DNA of 64,000 nt, taken from NCBI RefSeq assembly GCF_024749045.1, contig NZ_CP087184.1, positions 3,224,001 through 3,288,000 of the forward strand, in the 5' to 3' direction. Position 1 is the stretch's first letter. Each line of letters starts with the position of its first letter. The notes under the pieces were generated by a model. That model had not been told where the DNA came from, searched no databases, and worked only from the letters and a program-made list of their open reading frames with translations. The position numbers and the translations under genes were made by a program. This DNA comes from Pseudomonas sp. B21-028. GTDB lineage: Bacteria > Pseudomonadota > Gammaproteobacteria > Pseudomonadales > Pseudomonadaceae. Below are positions 53,097-61,693 of this stretch, one piece after another.

Positions 53097-54110
53097 TCAG
53101 GCCGCGGCAGGCGCGAACTTCTCGAAATAGAAATTGGCAGGGTTGATCCCTTGCTCACGGATGTAGCGGTTTACCGCTTCGACCATAGGTGGAGGACCGC
53201 ACAGATATACGTCTACCTCGCCCCCGTTGAGATGCCGTGGCTCGATGTGTTGGGTGACATAGCCCTTGAACGGATAGGTGCTTTGCGGATTGGCCACGCA
53301 GGCGCGAAAACTGAAGTTGGGTATGCGCGCGGCGAATGCTTCCAGGCGATCCAGCTCGACCAGGTCGAAATCATTGGTGACGCCATAAATCAGGTGCACC
53401 GGATGCCCACTGCCCTGCTCTGCGATTTTTTCCAGCATGGCTGCGAATGGCGCCAACCCGGTCCCCCCAGCCAGCAGCAACAATGGCCGCTTGATTTCCC
53501 GCAGATAAAAACTGCCCAAGGGACCGGCCAGATTCATGCTGTCGCCGGCCTGGGCCAAGCCGGTCAGGAAACTGCTCATCAGACCGCCAGGTACGTTACG
53601 GATCAAGAAGCTGACTTCACCGCCTTTCTGCAACGAGCTGAAGGAATAGGCACGAGTCTGCTTGCTACCGGGTACTTGCAAGTTGACGTATTGACCCGGC
53701 AGGAACGCCAGCTTGTTCAGGCAATCGCCCTTGATCGAAAGCGTGATGGTACTTTCAGACAGCCGCCGTACATCACTGATCGTTGCCTGGAAGCTTGCCT
53801 GTTCGGTCTTGCAGACTTGCGAACCTGCGGGCACCCGCACGACGCAATCGCTCTCGGCGCGCATCTGGCAAGTCAGCACATACCCTTGGGCAAGTTCGTC
53901 TTCGCTCAGGGCGTCTTCGATGAAGTTGTCACCCATGTCGTAACGCCCGGCCTCGGCGAAACACTTGCAGGTGCCGCAGGCGCCGTCACGACAGTCCAGC
54001 GGGATGTTGATGCCTTGACGATAAGCCGCATCAGCGACGGTTTCGTGCCCCTCGGCCTCGATGAAGCGGGTAATCCCGTCTTCGAAATTCAATGCGATCT
54101 GGAAACTCAT
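53097..54110 (-). CDS. benC: Benzoate 1,2-dioxygenase reductase component
   Basis: The 337-residue electron transfer protein has an N-terminal plant-type ferredoxin (Cys40, Cys45, Cys48, Cys81 in LDCRDGACGTCKC and LTCQMR). An FAD domain follows (RAYSFSS, about 155-161), then an NADH domain (LLLAGGTGLAPFAAML; YLCGPPPMVEAV near the end). It passes electrons from NADH to the BenAB oxygenase. It lies 65 bp after benB. Confidence 0.94.
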   Translation of the reverse strand: MSFQIALNFEDGITRFIEAEGHETVADAAYRQGINIPLDCRDGACGTCKCFAEAGRYDMGDNFIEDALSEDELAQGYVLTCQMRAESDCVVRVPAGSQVCKTEQASFQATISDVRRLSESTITLSIKGDCLNKLAFLPGQYVNLQVPGSKQTRAYSFSSLQKGGEVSFLIRNVPGGLMSSFLTGLAQAGDSMNLAGPLGSFYLREIKRPLLLLAGGTGLAPFAAMLEKIAEQGSGHPVHLIYGVTNDFDLVELDRLEAFAARIPNFSFRACVANPQSTYPFKGYVTQHIEPRHLNGGEVDVYLCGPPPMVEAVNRYIREQGINPANFYFEKFAPAAA

Positions 54111-54175
54111 GTTGCACCTCGCTCACAGCGTCGAGCCGATATTCGAATGCGTCGATAGCGCTCGCCGCAGCCTGA

Positions 54176-54661
54176 TCAGATGTGATAGATGTCGATGACC
54201 TGGCGGACGTAATCGTTTTTCAGCACAACTTTCTTCGCCTTGATCAGCGGCTGATCGCCGCGCAGGTCAAGGGTGTAGAAACTGCTGCCGAAATAGCTGT
54301 CCGTTACCTGGTAGCGAAAGCTCAAGGTGTGCCAGTTGAAGCGCACCATGCACTGCCCTTCGGTCTGCTCGACAATTTCAATGTTGCTCAGGTTGTGAGA
54401 GGTACGCGTATCCGGAATGGTCGCACTCGAGCGCTCGGTCTTGATGCGGAATACACGGTCTTCCAGGCCACCACGATTGCCGTACCAGATCAGCGATATT
54501 TCGCTTTGCGGATCTTCGGTCAGCGTGTCGTTGTCGTCCCATGCAGGCATCCAGAAGGTGGCATCAACGGCGTACAGCTCCAGCCATTGGTCCCATTGAG
54601 CATCGTCCAGGTAGCGCGCTTCGCGGTAGAGAAAGTCACGTACAACGTCATAAGTACTCAT
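54176..54661 (-). CDS. benB: Benzoate 1,2-dioxygenase small subunit
   Basis: The 161-residue beta subunit has the cone-shaped NTF2-like fold of ring-hydroxylating dioxygenases: [36 protein letters not shown] at the start and [40 protein letters not shown] at the end. It has no catalytic metal and stabilises the hexamer. Its ATG overlaps the benA stop (ATGA), which shows coupled translation, with GGAGG inside benA as ribosome binding site. The in-frame extension to 54727 is not needed. Confidence 0.94.
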   Translation of the reverse strand: MSTYDVVRDFLYREARYLDDAQWDQWLELYAVDATFWMPAWDDNDTLTEDPQSEISLIWYGNRGGLEDRVFRIKTERSSATIPDTRTSHNLSNIEIVEQTEGQCMVRFNWHTLSFRYQVTDSYFGSSFYTLDLRGDQPLIKAKKVVLKNDYVRQVIDIYHI

Positions 54662-56016
54662 TGCACGGCCTCCACTGGAATCAATTCCTGCTCGCCGGAC
54701 ACGGCCTTGAGCATGGTTTCTTGCCAATATTTGTGCTGCAGTACAAACAGGCCCTCGTCTTCGGTGCGTTTGCCGGAGAGCAACGGTTTGAGATCGATTT
54801 CCTGTGCTGCGGTGTCTGCGCCCTCTACCCAGTGGTTTGCGCCGCGAGACATGTCATTCCATCCGCGACCAGCGCCGTAACCGGTCTGGCAGGAGCGGAA
54901 CTCTTCCAGATCGTCCGGCGTTGCCATGCCACTGACGTTGAAGAAGTCTTCGTATTGACGAATACGCTTGGCGCGCGCCTCGGTGCTCTCGGCTTTAGGG
55001 GCGATGCAGTAAATGGTGATTTCAGTCTTATCGACCGAAATGGGCCGAGCGATGCGAATCTGCGAGCTGAACTGATCCATCAAGTACACGTTCGGGTACA
55101 AGCAGAGGTTGCGGGAGTTTTCGATCATCCAATCGGCGCGCGCCTGCCCAAAGTCGCGTGCCAGCTCATCACGGCGCTCATAGGCAGGTCGATCCTCGGG
55201 GTTGGCCCAACGAGTCCATAGCAACAGATGACCATGGTCGAAAGAGTAGAAACCACCGCCATTCTTTGCCCAGCTGCCGGCGCTCATGGTTTTGATTTCT
55301 TCACCCGACTCGCGTTGCTTGCGCTGGTTCTGGGTCGCTGCGTAGTTCCAGTGAACGGAGCTCACATGGTAGCCGTCAGCGCCGTTTTCGGCCGTCAGTT
55401 TCCAATTGCCTTCGTAGATATAGGAGCTGGAGCCACGCAGTACCTCCAACCCCTCCGGCGATTGATCCACAATCATGTCGATGATTTTGGAAGATTCGCC
55501 CAGATGCTCCGCCAATGGCTTTACGTTGGGGTTCAGGCTGCCAAACAGAAAGCCGCGATAGGACTCGAAACAAGCGACTTTTGTGAGGTCATGAGAACCT
55601 TCACAATTGAAGCCTTTGGGGTATCCAGCGTCACTTGGCTCCTTGACCTTGAGCAGCTTGCCGCTGCTATTGAACGTCCAGCCGTGAAACGGGCACGTGT
55701 AGCTGGAACGATTGCCGGACTTATGCCGGCAGAGCATGGCGCCGCGATGGCTGCAGGCGTTGAGAAAAGCGTTGAGCACACCGTCTTTGTTGCGCGCGAT
55801 GAAAATCGGCTGACGCCCCATGGTGGTGGTCAGGAAGTCGTTGTTGTTGGGAAGCTGGCTTTCGTGGGCAAGGTAAATCCAGTTGCCTTCGAAGATGTGT
55901 TCCATCTCCAGTTCGAACAGACGCGGATCGGTGAACATCTCCCGCTTGCAGCGGTAGACGCCGTTCTCCTTGTCCTCATCAAGCAGGGCATTCAGGTAGT
56001 CGTTTCCCAGGGACAT
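54658..56016 (-). CDS. benA: Benzoate 1,2-dioxygenase large subunit
   Basis: The 452-residue Rieske oxygenase alpha subunit dihydroxylates benzoate at C1-C2. The Rieske cluster uses Cys88, His90, Cys108 and His111 (CSHRG and CPFHGW). The mononuclear iron site includes Asp214, His217 and His222 in [15 protein letters not shown]. The ATG at 56016 is chosen because GGAGG lies eight bases upstream; the ATG at 56031 is part of that ribosome binding site. It is first of benABCD and preceded by two BenR boxes. Confidence 0.95.
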   Translation of the reverse strand: MSLGNDYLNALLDEDKENGVYRCKREMFTDPRLFELEMEHIFEGNWIYLAHESQLPNNNDFLTTTMGRQPIFIARNKDGVLNAFLNACSHRGAMLCRHKSGNRSSYTCPFHGWTFNSSGKLLKVKEPSDAGYPKGFNCEGSHDLTKVACFESYRGFLFGSLNPNVKPLAEHLGESSKIIDMIVDQSPEGLEVLRGSSSYIYEGNWKLTAENGADGYHVSSVHWNYAATQNQRKQRESGEEIKTMSAGSWAKNGGGFYSFDHGHLLLWTRWANPEDRPAYERRDELARDFGQARADWMIENSRNLCLYPNVYLMDQFSSQIRIARPISVDKTEITIYCIAPKAESTEARAKRIRQYEDFFNVSGMATPDDLEEFRSCQTGYGAGRGWNDMSRGANHWVEGADTAAQEIDLKPLLSGKRTEDEGLFVLQHKYWQETMLKAVSGEQELIPVEAVQ

Positions 56017-56079
56017 GGCCAGGGCCTCCATTGTTATTGTTCAGGCCCGATCAGATTAGGCAGACAACTCAGGAGGCAA

Positions 56080-56115
56080 TATCCGGTTCCCGCAGATCAC
56101 TATCCATTTTGCGCA
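56080..56115 (-). promoter_or_regulatory. Tandem BenR/XylS binding boxes of the ben promoter
   Basis: On the minus strand, TGCGCAAAATGGATA (56115-56101) and TGCGGGAACCGGATA (56094-56080) both fit the XylS/BenR box TGCR-N6-GGNTA. They begin exactly 21 bp apart, the spacing of the two boxes in the Pm promoter. The benA start is 63 bp further on. Confidence 0.85.
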
Positions 56116-56164
56116 GCCATCACACCGAATGGATTAGCGGCATCAGCATGCCAGGATGGCGTAT

Positions 56165-57157
56165 CTAGAAACGCGATTTGAGGGTTTGCGAAGGAAGCTC
56201 GCCGAACTGCGAACGGTACAGTTCAGAGAAGCGGCCCAGGTGAAGAAAACCATAATCCAGCGCCACTTCAGTAAGGCTGCGGACCGGACAACCCGGGTCG
56301 CTCAGGCAGGCGTGAATGCGTTCCAGTTTGCGCTGGCGAATGTACTGTAAAGGCGTGATACCCAATTGGCGCTCGAACAGCACGTACAAAGACCTTGTGC
56401 TGACATTGACCTGTTGTGCCAGATGCTCAGCGTTCAAATCCTGTTTCAGATTCCGGTCTATGTAATCGAGAATGCGATCGAAGCTGGCCGATTGCGATCC
56501 GGCGCTTTCTCGGCTGACATTGGTCGTCATGAGCGACAGCAGCTTGCTGCCGATTATTTGGGTGTAATGCTCTTGCACCCGCTTGATTGGCGTACTGGCC
56601 TCGGACTCCTGGCAAATCATTGCCAGCAAGCCAAGGAACCCCTCCAACTCGTCCAGTTGGTAATGATTACGCAGAAAACGTATGCCCGTCGCAGGCCGAA
56701 ACCACCGCAGCTCATCGCATATCGATTCAAGCAAATGAACGGGCAATTTAAGAATGAATTTTTCGCAATCCCGCGAGTACGTCAGATCGACAGGATCGTC
56801 TGGGTTGATCAACAGCAGTTCGCCCGGGAGAAGGTAGTGCTCGCGTTTATGGCCTCGCCACAGACAGTTGCCGCTAAGCAGCACCTGAAGATGGTAAACG
56901 GTCTCCAGTGCCTGCGACGTGACACGTACGCTTCCGCCATAGCTGATGCGGCACAGGTCGAGATCGGCGAACTTGCGATGGTTCAGACTGGCCTGAGGGT
57001 GCGCGGTTCGAGAGAGGCCGATGCGATGGGATCCAACATGCAGATTCACATAGTCGGACACCGCGTAAGGATCCGCATCCCGAAATATGCTACTGCGCTC
57101 ACTGAGCAGATGGCTATCCACCGGTTTGGCACTCGAACTTGCAAATAATAGAGTCAT
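56165..57157 (-). CDS. benR: AraC/XylS family benzoate regulator
   Basis: The 330-residue protein has an N-terminal effector domain (HLLSERSSIFRDADPYAVSDYVNLHVGSHRIGLSR, typical of BenR/XylS) and a C-terminal double helix-turn-helix (LDYIDRNLKQDLNAEHLAQQVNVSTRSLYVLFERQLGITPLQYIRQRKLERIHACL to EVALDYGFLHLGRFSELYRSQFGELPSQTL). It should bind benzoate and activate benABCD through the boxes at 56080-56115. The start at 57157 has a GGGTGAGC ribosome binding site and leaves a short extra N-terminus relative to P. putida BenR. It is upstream of and on the same strand as benA. Confidence 0.9.
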   Translation of the reverse strand: MTLLFASSSAKPVDSHLLSERSSIFRDADPYAVSDYVNLHVGSHRIGLSRTAHPQASLNHRKFADLDLCRISYGGSVRVTSQALETVYHLQVLLSGNCLWRGHKREHYLLPGELLLINPDDPVDLTYSRDCEKFILKLPVHLLESICDELRWFRPATGIRFLRNHYQLDELEGFLGLLAMICQESEASTPIKRVQEHYTQIIGSKLLSLMTTNVSRESAGSQSASFDRILDYIDRNLKQDLNAEHLAQQVNVSTRSLYVLFERQLGITPLQYIRQRKLERIHACLSDPGCPVRSLTEVALDYGFLHLGRFSELYRSQFGELPSQTLKSRF

Positions 57158-57329
57158 TACGCTCACCCGAAGAGAAACCTGCGCCTGGCGTGGTGCGAAT
57201 GCCTCCAGGCTTAACGGCGCATCCGCAATGAGGCGCCCCATGTGGACTGACGATCAAGCATGCCACAGTCCGAGTGTACTCCCACTTAACCATCAGACTT
57301 TGAATTGCGTTCTGCCCCGTGACAATTAC

Positions 57330-58181
57330 TCAGCGATAACCGGTGAGCTGATCCGGAATACGATGCCCGAAGAAATAACGGACGCCACTTTCGAACCTGC
57401 TGGCATGGGAGTCTTCGAGGAAAGCCTCCATAAGAGCTGCGGCCTGCATCGGTCGGAACACCCGGTCATGGTAAAAGGAAGAGCAGTCGATGCCGGTCGC
57501 ACATTCGAAGCGCCGGCGCAGTTCGAATGGGAAGCAAGGTTCTCGCAGGCGCCGTAGAATCCGCTGGGCCAGGCCAATCACACTCAGCGGTTCACCGCCG
57601 TCGACACAGACCTGGTCCGTACCGAATCTACCTGCCAGTTCGGCGCATCTGTTCAGCACCGCGTTGCGATAGCTGTCCAGTGACTCGTAGTCCTGGTGGT
57701 CGCAGAGTTCGTATCCCGTCTCCAGGCAGCCCGAGAGATGCACTGGCAGGATCTCGGCATCGCTGATGGTCGCGACCCGTTCAAACGCAGCGAGAACGAT
57801 GGGAATGTCTGCCAGCTTTCCGCGCCGCGTGAGCACTGCGCCCCAGGCCAGTGTGAGTTCAAGGCCCACGTCTTCGGATGCCAGTCGTGTTGCGAGAGTG
57901 TCGACAGTAGACGTCGGTCCGGCATCGCCTAGCAGCTCCGCGCATAGGCGTCGGTTTACCGGGTGGGTGTCGCCGCTGCCCAACTCGACGAGCCCTGGCA
58001 ATGAGCTGAAATCGCCAAGCTTTGCCCGTCTCAGGGCTTCCAACCACTGAAAGTAGTCACCCTCCTGCGGCAACTGCCCGACTTCCCTTCCGGGAGGCAT
58101 GGTCACTACGTCAGGGTAGGCAAAATACCCGCGCCCTTCCCAGTCGACCATTGCGGGGTTGCCATAACGACTCCACTCCAT
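57330..58181 (-). CDS. Probable T6SS immunity protein (helical repeat)
   Basis: The 283-residue protein has no signal peptide or membrane helix. It is built of short helical units such as ALRRAKLGDFSSLPGLVELGSGD, RRLCAELLGDAG, VDTLATRLASEDVGLELTLAWGAVLTRRGKLADIPIVLAAFE, resembling HEAT-like repeats seen in immunity proteins of polymorphic toxin systems. It begins 32 bp after the effector gene, with AGGAG upstream of the ATG at 58181, so it is the last gene of the T6SS operon. Protection against the DUF4150 effector is inference from position. Confidence 0.65.
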   Translation of the reverse strand: MEWSRYGNPAMVDWEGRGYFAYPDVVTMPPGREVGQLPQEGDYFQWLEALRRAKLGDFSSLPGLVELGSGDTHPVNRRLCAELLGDAGPTSTVDTLATRLASEDVGLELTLAWGAVLTRRGKLADIPIVLAAFERVATISDAEILPVHLSGCLETGYELCDHQDYESLDSYRNAVLNRCAELAGRFGTDQVCVDGGEPLSVIGLAQRILRRLREPCFPFELRRRFECATGIDCSSFYHDRVFRPMQAAALMEAFLEDSHASRFESGVRYFFGHRIPDQLTGYR

Positions 58182-58213
58182 TATCACTCCTCACAGTCGT
58201 CGCTTGTGCCGGT

Positions 58214-59203
58214 TCAGGCTTTTGAAGCCAATGACTGCAGCGTACCAAAGCGCTTGTCCAGATTCCGACATACAGGACACAAGTCGCCGTTTTTCTCAAG
58301 ATTACCTTCACCGACGGGGCAGCCGCCGGCCGCTGCCTTGGGAACCAGGTGATTGACTTGCCGTTCGTCTTGAATCTCGGCCTGCACCGGTGCGCGACCC
58401 AGCTTCGGCGTCAGATCTGCAATCACTTGTGCTTCGCTCGGTACATTGAATACCCCTTGGTACGTGTCACGCAGGCTGTTCCAGGCACTTTTGTTCGCCT
58501 GCCGCTCCGCTGGCGTCACGGGTCGCCTGAATACGTTGCAAGGCGCAGACGGAACGAGCCGGCTGCTGCAGGTGCAAGGAGGCGTTGCCGTCTTGCGATT
58601 GTTCACGTCATTCATCAAGGTGGTGTATGTAGCCGCGTGGGGGGCCACATTACCGGCGGAATCTTTCATGTACCAGTCGTCCATTGTCATCGGTTTACCC
58701 GCGGAATGACGAGGCCCGTTGCAACACGCGCATGTGTAAGGCCTTTCATCTTCCAGTTCGCCCCAACCCACTGCTTCAAGATTCGGATTGGGCGCCCCCA
58801 CGCCAGGCGCGCTGGCGTGATTGCTGGTGGTGATGTCGCAGTGTCGGCAGACATACTTGCCCTCGATCTGAACATCCATCGACCAGGCCTGGAAATAGGT
58901 CTTGCCCGTAATCTGGTGCGTGATCACCGACATTCCCCAGGCCCGGGTTGCCGCTTCGTCGCCGAGCATGGACGGCTGGTAATAGGACTGTTGTGACAAC
59001 GCTGCCGGCTTGCGTTGCAACATGACCGTCCTGGAGCCCTGTTTAAGCGCCGACGAGAAGGAAGTGTCCGGATAAGGAATTGGAATCGGCCCGGCAGGTG
59101 GCCCTGGTGGCGAAAGGCAGACATCGGGAAACGAGGCGATCACTTTGCCCATGCCAGCTTTTCCGGCAATCTCGTTGCTGTTGGCATAAACCTCGTGCGA
59201 CAT
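58214..59203 (-). CDS. T6SS effector with DUF4150 PAAR-like domain and zinc/HNH-like C-terminus
   Basis: The 329-residue protein begins with a DUF4150 domain (about 1-125), seen in FPDVCLSPPGPPAGPIPIPYPDTSF, GSRTVMLQRKPAAL and GMSVITHQITGKTYFQAWSMDV. This domain caps the VgrG spike. The rest is rich in Cys/His pairs (Cys119-Cys122, Cys158/160/161, Cys210-Cys212, Cys222, Cys295, Cys309-Cys312). The C-terminus has VNHLVPKAAAGGCP (His285) followed by GNLEKNGDLCPVC, which looks like a zinc-bound HNH-type nuclease active site. A nuclease activity is inferred, not shown. It starts one base after the thiolase-like gene stop. Confidence 0.8.
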   Translation of the reverse strand: MSHEVYANSNEIAGKAGMGKVIASFPDVCLSPPGPPAGPIPIPYPDTSFSSALKQGSRTVMLQRKPAALSQQSYYQPSMLGDEAATRAWGMSVITHQITGKTYFQAWSMDVQIEGKYVCRHCDITTSNHASAPGVGAPNPNLEAVGWGELEDERPYTCACCNGPRHSAGKPMTMDDWYMKDSAGNVAPHAATYTTLMNDVNNRKTATPPCTCSSRLVPSAPCNVFRRPVTPAERQANKSAWNSLRDTYQGVFNVPSEAQVIADLTPKLGRAPVQAEIQDERQVNHLVPKAAAGGCPVGEGNLEKNGDLCPVCRNLDKRFGTLQSLASKA

Positions 59204-59204
59204 G

Positions 59205-60236
59205 TCAGCGCTCCCTCACTGTGCCACTGATAACGGCTGCTGCGCGTGCACCGTTCGCTGATGAGCTGTGTACCAGCGCAATCGGACCGGGGGCATAGCC
59301 ACGCGCAAACGCCTGTTCAAGCCAAGCGATTTGTATCGCTCCCAGCGCTGCTCCACAGTCGCCAACATAGCTCGCCGGATGCCATAGGTCCTGGGTCGGG
59401 CGGGTTTGCTGCATCAGGCGAGACTGGACCAGGGCCAGGTCCTCGAACCCATAGGCTTCGCCCGACACGTCGCTCAAACGCCACGCGATGTCGTGCATGG
59501 CAACGCCGGCTTGTGCGATGGCCGTTGCGACAGCCGTTGTCATCCCCAGGCCCAGTTGCGGCTCGTCATTGAGCACTGTGGCGGCGTCGTTACCGGTGCC
59601 CACACCACGAACGACCAAGGGCGCCGCATTCATCGGCTTTCGACTGACGAGCAGCACCGCAGCGCCTTCACCCGGTATCACGCCGTCAGAGCGTAGCGTG
59701 GTCTTGAGCCGGCCGCTCTGCTCCAACCAGAGCAAGCAGCGGGGATCCGCGAGGGAATCGACCGCCACGATCAGGCACGCGTCACGGTCAGCCTGGTCCA
59801 TGGCGCGCTCAGCCAGGCACAACGCTTCGATGCTTGCGACATGCCCAAGGGCTACATGGGCAGCGCCTTTACGTTGCAGCGCCCATCCCGATCGCGCCTC
59901 GACTTCCGTCACGATGCCGTCGATACGCGAGCCCGGCCTTTGCGGCTCGGACGTGCAGAGAAGGAGCGGCAGTTCGCCCAGATCCGCGCGGCCCGCCAAT
60001 GTGGCACGGCTTTGCCCCAGCACCTGAACAAGCATTTCGACGAGCCGTGCACGCCCGTGGAGATCCTCCGCCACCGTTGGCACTCTCGCGCCAATGATCG
60101 GTTCCAGGCCGTCTTCGACCCACGGCATTTCATTGAAGCCGCTGATCCCCGCACGCATTGCAGCAGCAGCGGCCGCGGGTGACAGGCCGACAGCGCAGAC
60201 CAATCCCAGGCACGACAGGTAGACGGGCTGCATCAT
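59205..60236 (-). CDS. Catalytically degenerate beta-ketoacyl synthase (thiolase-fold) protein of a T6SS locus
   Basis: The 343-residue protein keeps the thiolase fold outline (VYLSCLGLVCAVGLSPAAAAAAMRAG; DGVIPGEGAAVLLVSRK; YVGDCGAALGAIQIAWLEQAFARG). The active site is not kept: the segment that should hold the nucleophilic Cys reads ALGHVASIEALCLAERAM, and the two catalytic His boxes are replaced (SGEAYGFEDL; SYVGDCGAAL). Such proteins recur between DUF2169 and DUF4150 genes and may help load the effector. Its ATG overlaps the DUF2169 stop by four bases. Confidence 0.8.
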   Translation of the reverse strand: MMQPVYLSCLGLVCAVGLSPAAAAAAMRAGISGFNEMPWVEDGLEPIIGARVPTVAEDLHGRARLVEMLVQVLGQSRATLAGRADLGELPLLLCTSEPQRPGSRIDGIVTEVEARSGWALQRKGAAHVALGHVASIEALCLAERAMDQADRDACLIVAVDSLADPRCLLWLEQSGRLKTTLRSDGVIPGEGAAVLLVSRKPMNAAPLVVRGVGTGNDAATVLNDEPQLGLGMTTAVATAIAQAGVAMHDIAWRLSDVSGEAYGFEDLALVQSRLMQQTRPTQDLWHPASYVGDCGAALGAIQIAWLEQAFARGYAPGPIALVHSSSANGARAAAVISGTVRER

Positions 60237-61327
60237 GTCTTCGCCGCCCCATGCCCGAATGAGGTGACCAGGTCTGACAGGCTGGCGAAATGCGGTTTAC
60301 CGTGCAGGTCTGTATAACGGCGCTTGCCGACCTGTATCTCTCGTAGTTGCGCCAGTTTGCGAGGCAGCGATACCGATGTCCTGCCGATTAACGTAAGCCG
60401 GGCACAACCGGGCTCGAGGATAACGGTGTCGGCGTTGATGGCCGCCTGCACCTGGCGATTTTCGAAGAGAAAGGTGATCGGGATGTCGAAGGCCGGCGTC
60501 TGAGCGACGAACGCCCCGCCCGGACTCATGTTGGCACAGGTGAAGCGTGTGCCAGCATCCAGACGGTCCAACTGCTGATCGAGTGGCGCTGCCTGGAAAT
60601 AACGAACGTCGAAGTTGTCCGGCAGAAAGGGCCGGCGTGTCTCGAACCAGTGGCGGTCGTATGTTCCGGCGAAGCCGATACGCGGGTGCCAGCCCCGGCC
60701 GACGGGCGCAAATCCAATAGGTTGCGGCTTATCCGTCCAAGCACTCGTCAGGTCGTCGTGGCGCTCCACGTTTGGCAACATCGTATTGAGGATGCTGTCG
60801 TCCCGGTCATTCAGATGGAAACCGACACCGGTGGGATTACGAAGATCGCTGCCACGTTTCGTCTCGTCGTCATGGGATAGATCGCTGCCACCAAAAGCAC
60901 GATCCCAGGAAAGCGGTATCGAGGTGAAGGGCGACGGCGGCGACGCGATGATGCCGGTAACCCCGAGCGTCCAAACGCGATCGCCAGTCACCATTGCAAG
61001 CTTATGGATACCCGCACCCGCGAAGCCAACCTGTAACCGGGTCACGGGTTCACCCTTGGGAGAAACGGCCGAGGCGTGGACCAGCACATCGACGCGTGGC
61101 TTCACCGGCACGAAGTCAGACTCGAAACGGACCGATGTCGTACCGGGTTCGCCGTGATGCTGGTCGCAATAGACAAAGGGGACCTGCTCCGATGCAGGCA
61201 CGCAGCGCCCCTGCTCGTTGACGTCAAAGGTCGCCCTGACAACCACAACGCAGTGCTTCTGTCCGCTTTTATCTGTTGAAACAAAGCGTTCGGCGAGAAA
61301 CGGGGTGGTATTGCTGGTGATCTGCAT
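60233..61327 (-). CDS. DUF2169 T6SS adaptor/chaperone
   Basis: The 364-residue protein opens MQITSNTTPFLAERFVSTDK and has the DUF2169 features: VVVVRATFDV, the VDVLVHASAVSPKGEPVTRLQVGF strand, SIPLSWDRAFGGSD, RNPTGVGF, PIGFAPVGRGWHPRIGFAGTYDRHWFETRRPFLPDNFDVRYFQAAPLDQQ. DUF2169 proteins act as adaptors that load PAAR-domain effectors onto VgrG, as known for a nuclease effector of Agrobacterium. It is first in the operon, and the start at 61327 lacks a clear ribosome binding site. It is divergent from vgrG. Confidence 0.85.
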   Translation of the reverse strand: MQITSNTTPFLAERFVSTDKSGQKHCVVVVRATFDVNEQGRCVPASEQVPFVYCDQHHGEPGTTSVRFESDFVPVKPRVDVLVHASAVSPKGEPVTRLQVGFAGAGIHKLAMVTGDRVWTLGVTGIIASPPSPFTSIPLSWDRAFGGSDLSHDDETKRGSDLRNPTGVGFHLNDRDDSILNTMLPNVERHDDLTSAWTDKPQPIGFAPVGRGWHPRIGFAGTYDRHWFETRRPFLPDNFDVRYFQAAPLDQQLDRLDAGTRFTCANMSPGGAFVAQTPAFDIPITFLFENRQVQAAINADTVILEPGCARLTLIGRTSVSLPRKLAQLREIQVGKRRYTDLHGKPHFASLSDLVTSFGHGAAKT

Positions 61328-61693
61328 AGTGCTTGTCTGGTGGCTCGTGCACACAGCCTGGCAACAGTCCTGAAGGGCATGAACACCCTATGCCGTGGTG
61401 CTATGAGCCCACCCCTCCCTTCCTTGGCACACCTGCGTTGTTGTACTGCAACGATAGCATGCTGCTGGCTTGGCGCTGGGCTCGACTCTTTGACCATGAG
61501 GCGAGTAACAACCCCGCCATTCCCGTCTACGCTTGCTGAACGTGGCTAATGCGCACGACAACCCCGGTCCGTGGAAGACGGATTGGACTGAGCACCGAAT
61601 AGACCGATAGGGAGATCATCTTTGATGGATAGACAGCGCTATGCAGTCAAGACGGCCCTCTGACGTCCGGACCCGAGCCAGAGGACGCCGTTG
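61328..61693. other. Divergent promoter region between DUF2169 and vgrG
   Basis: About 365 bp that must carry the promoters for both T6SS transcripts. No convincing sigma-54 motif, operator or small gene could be picked out by eye. Confidence 0.4.
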
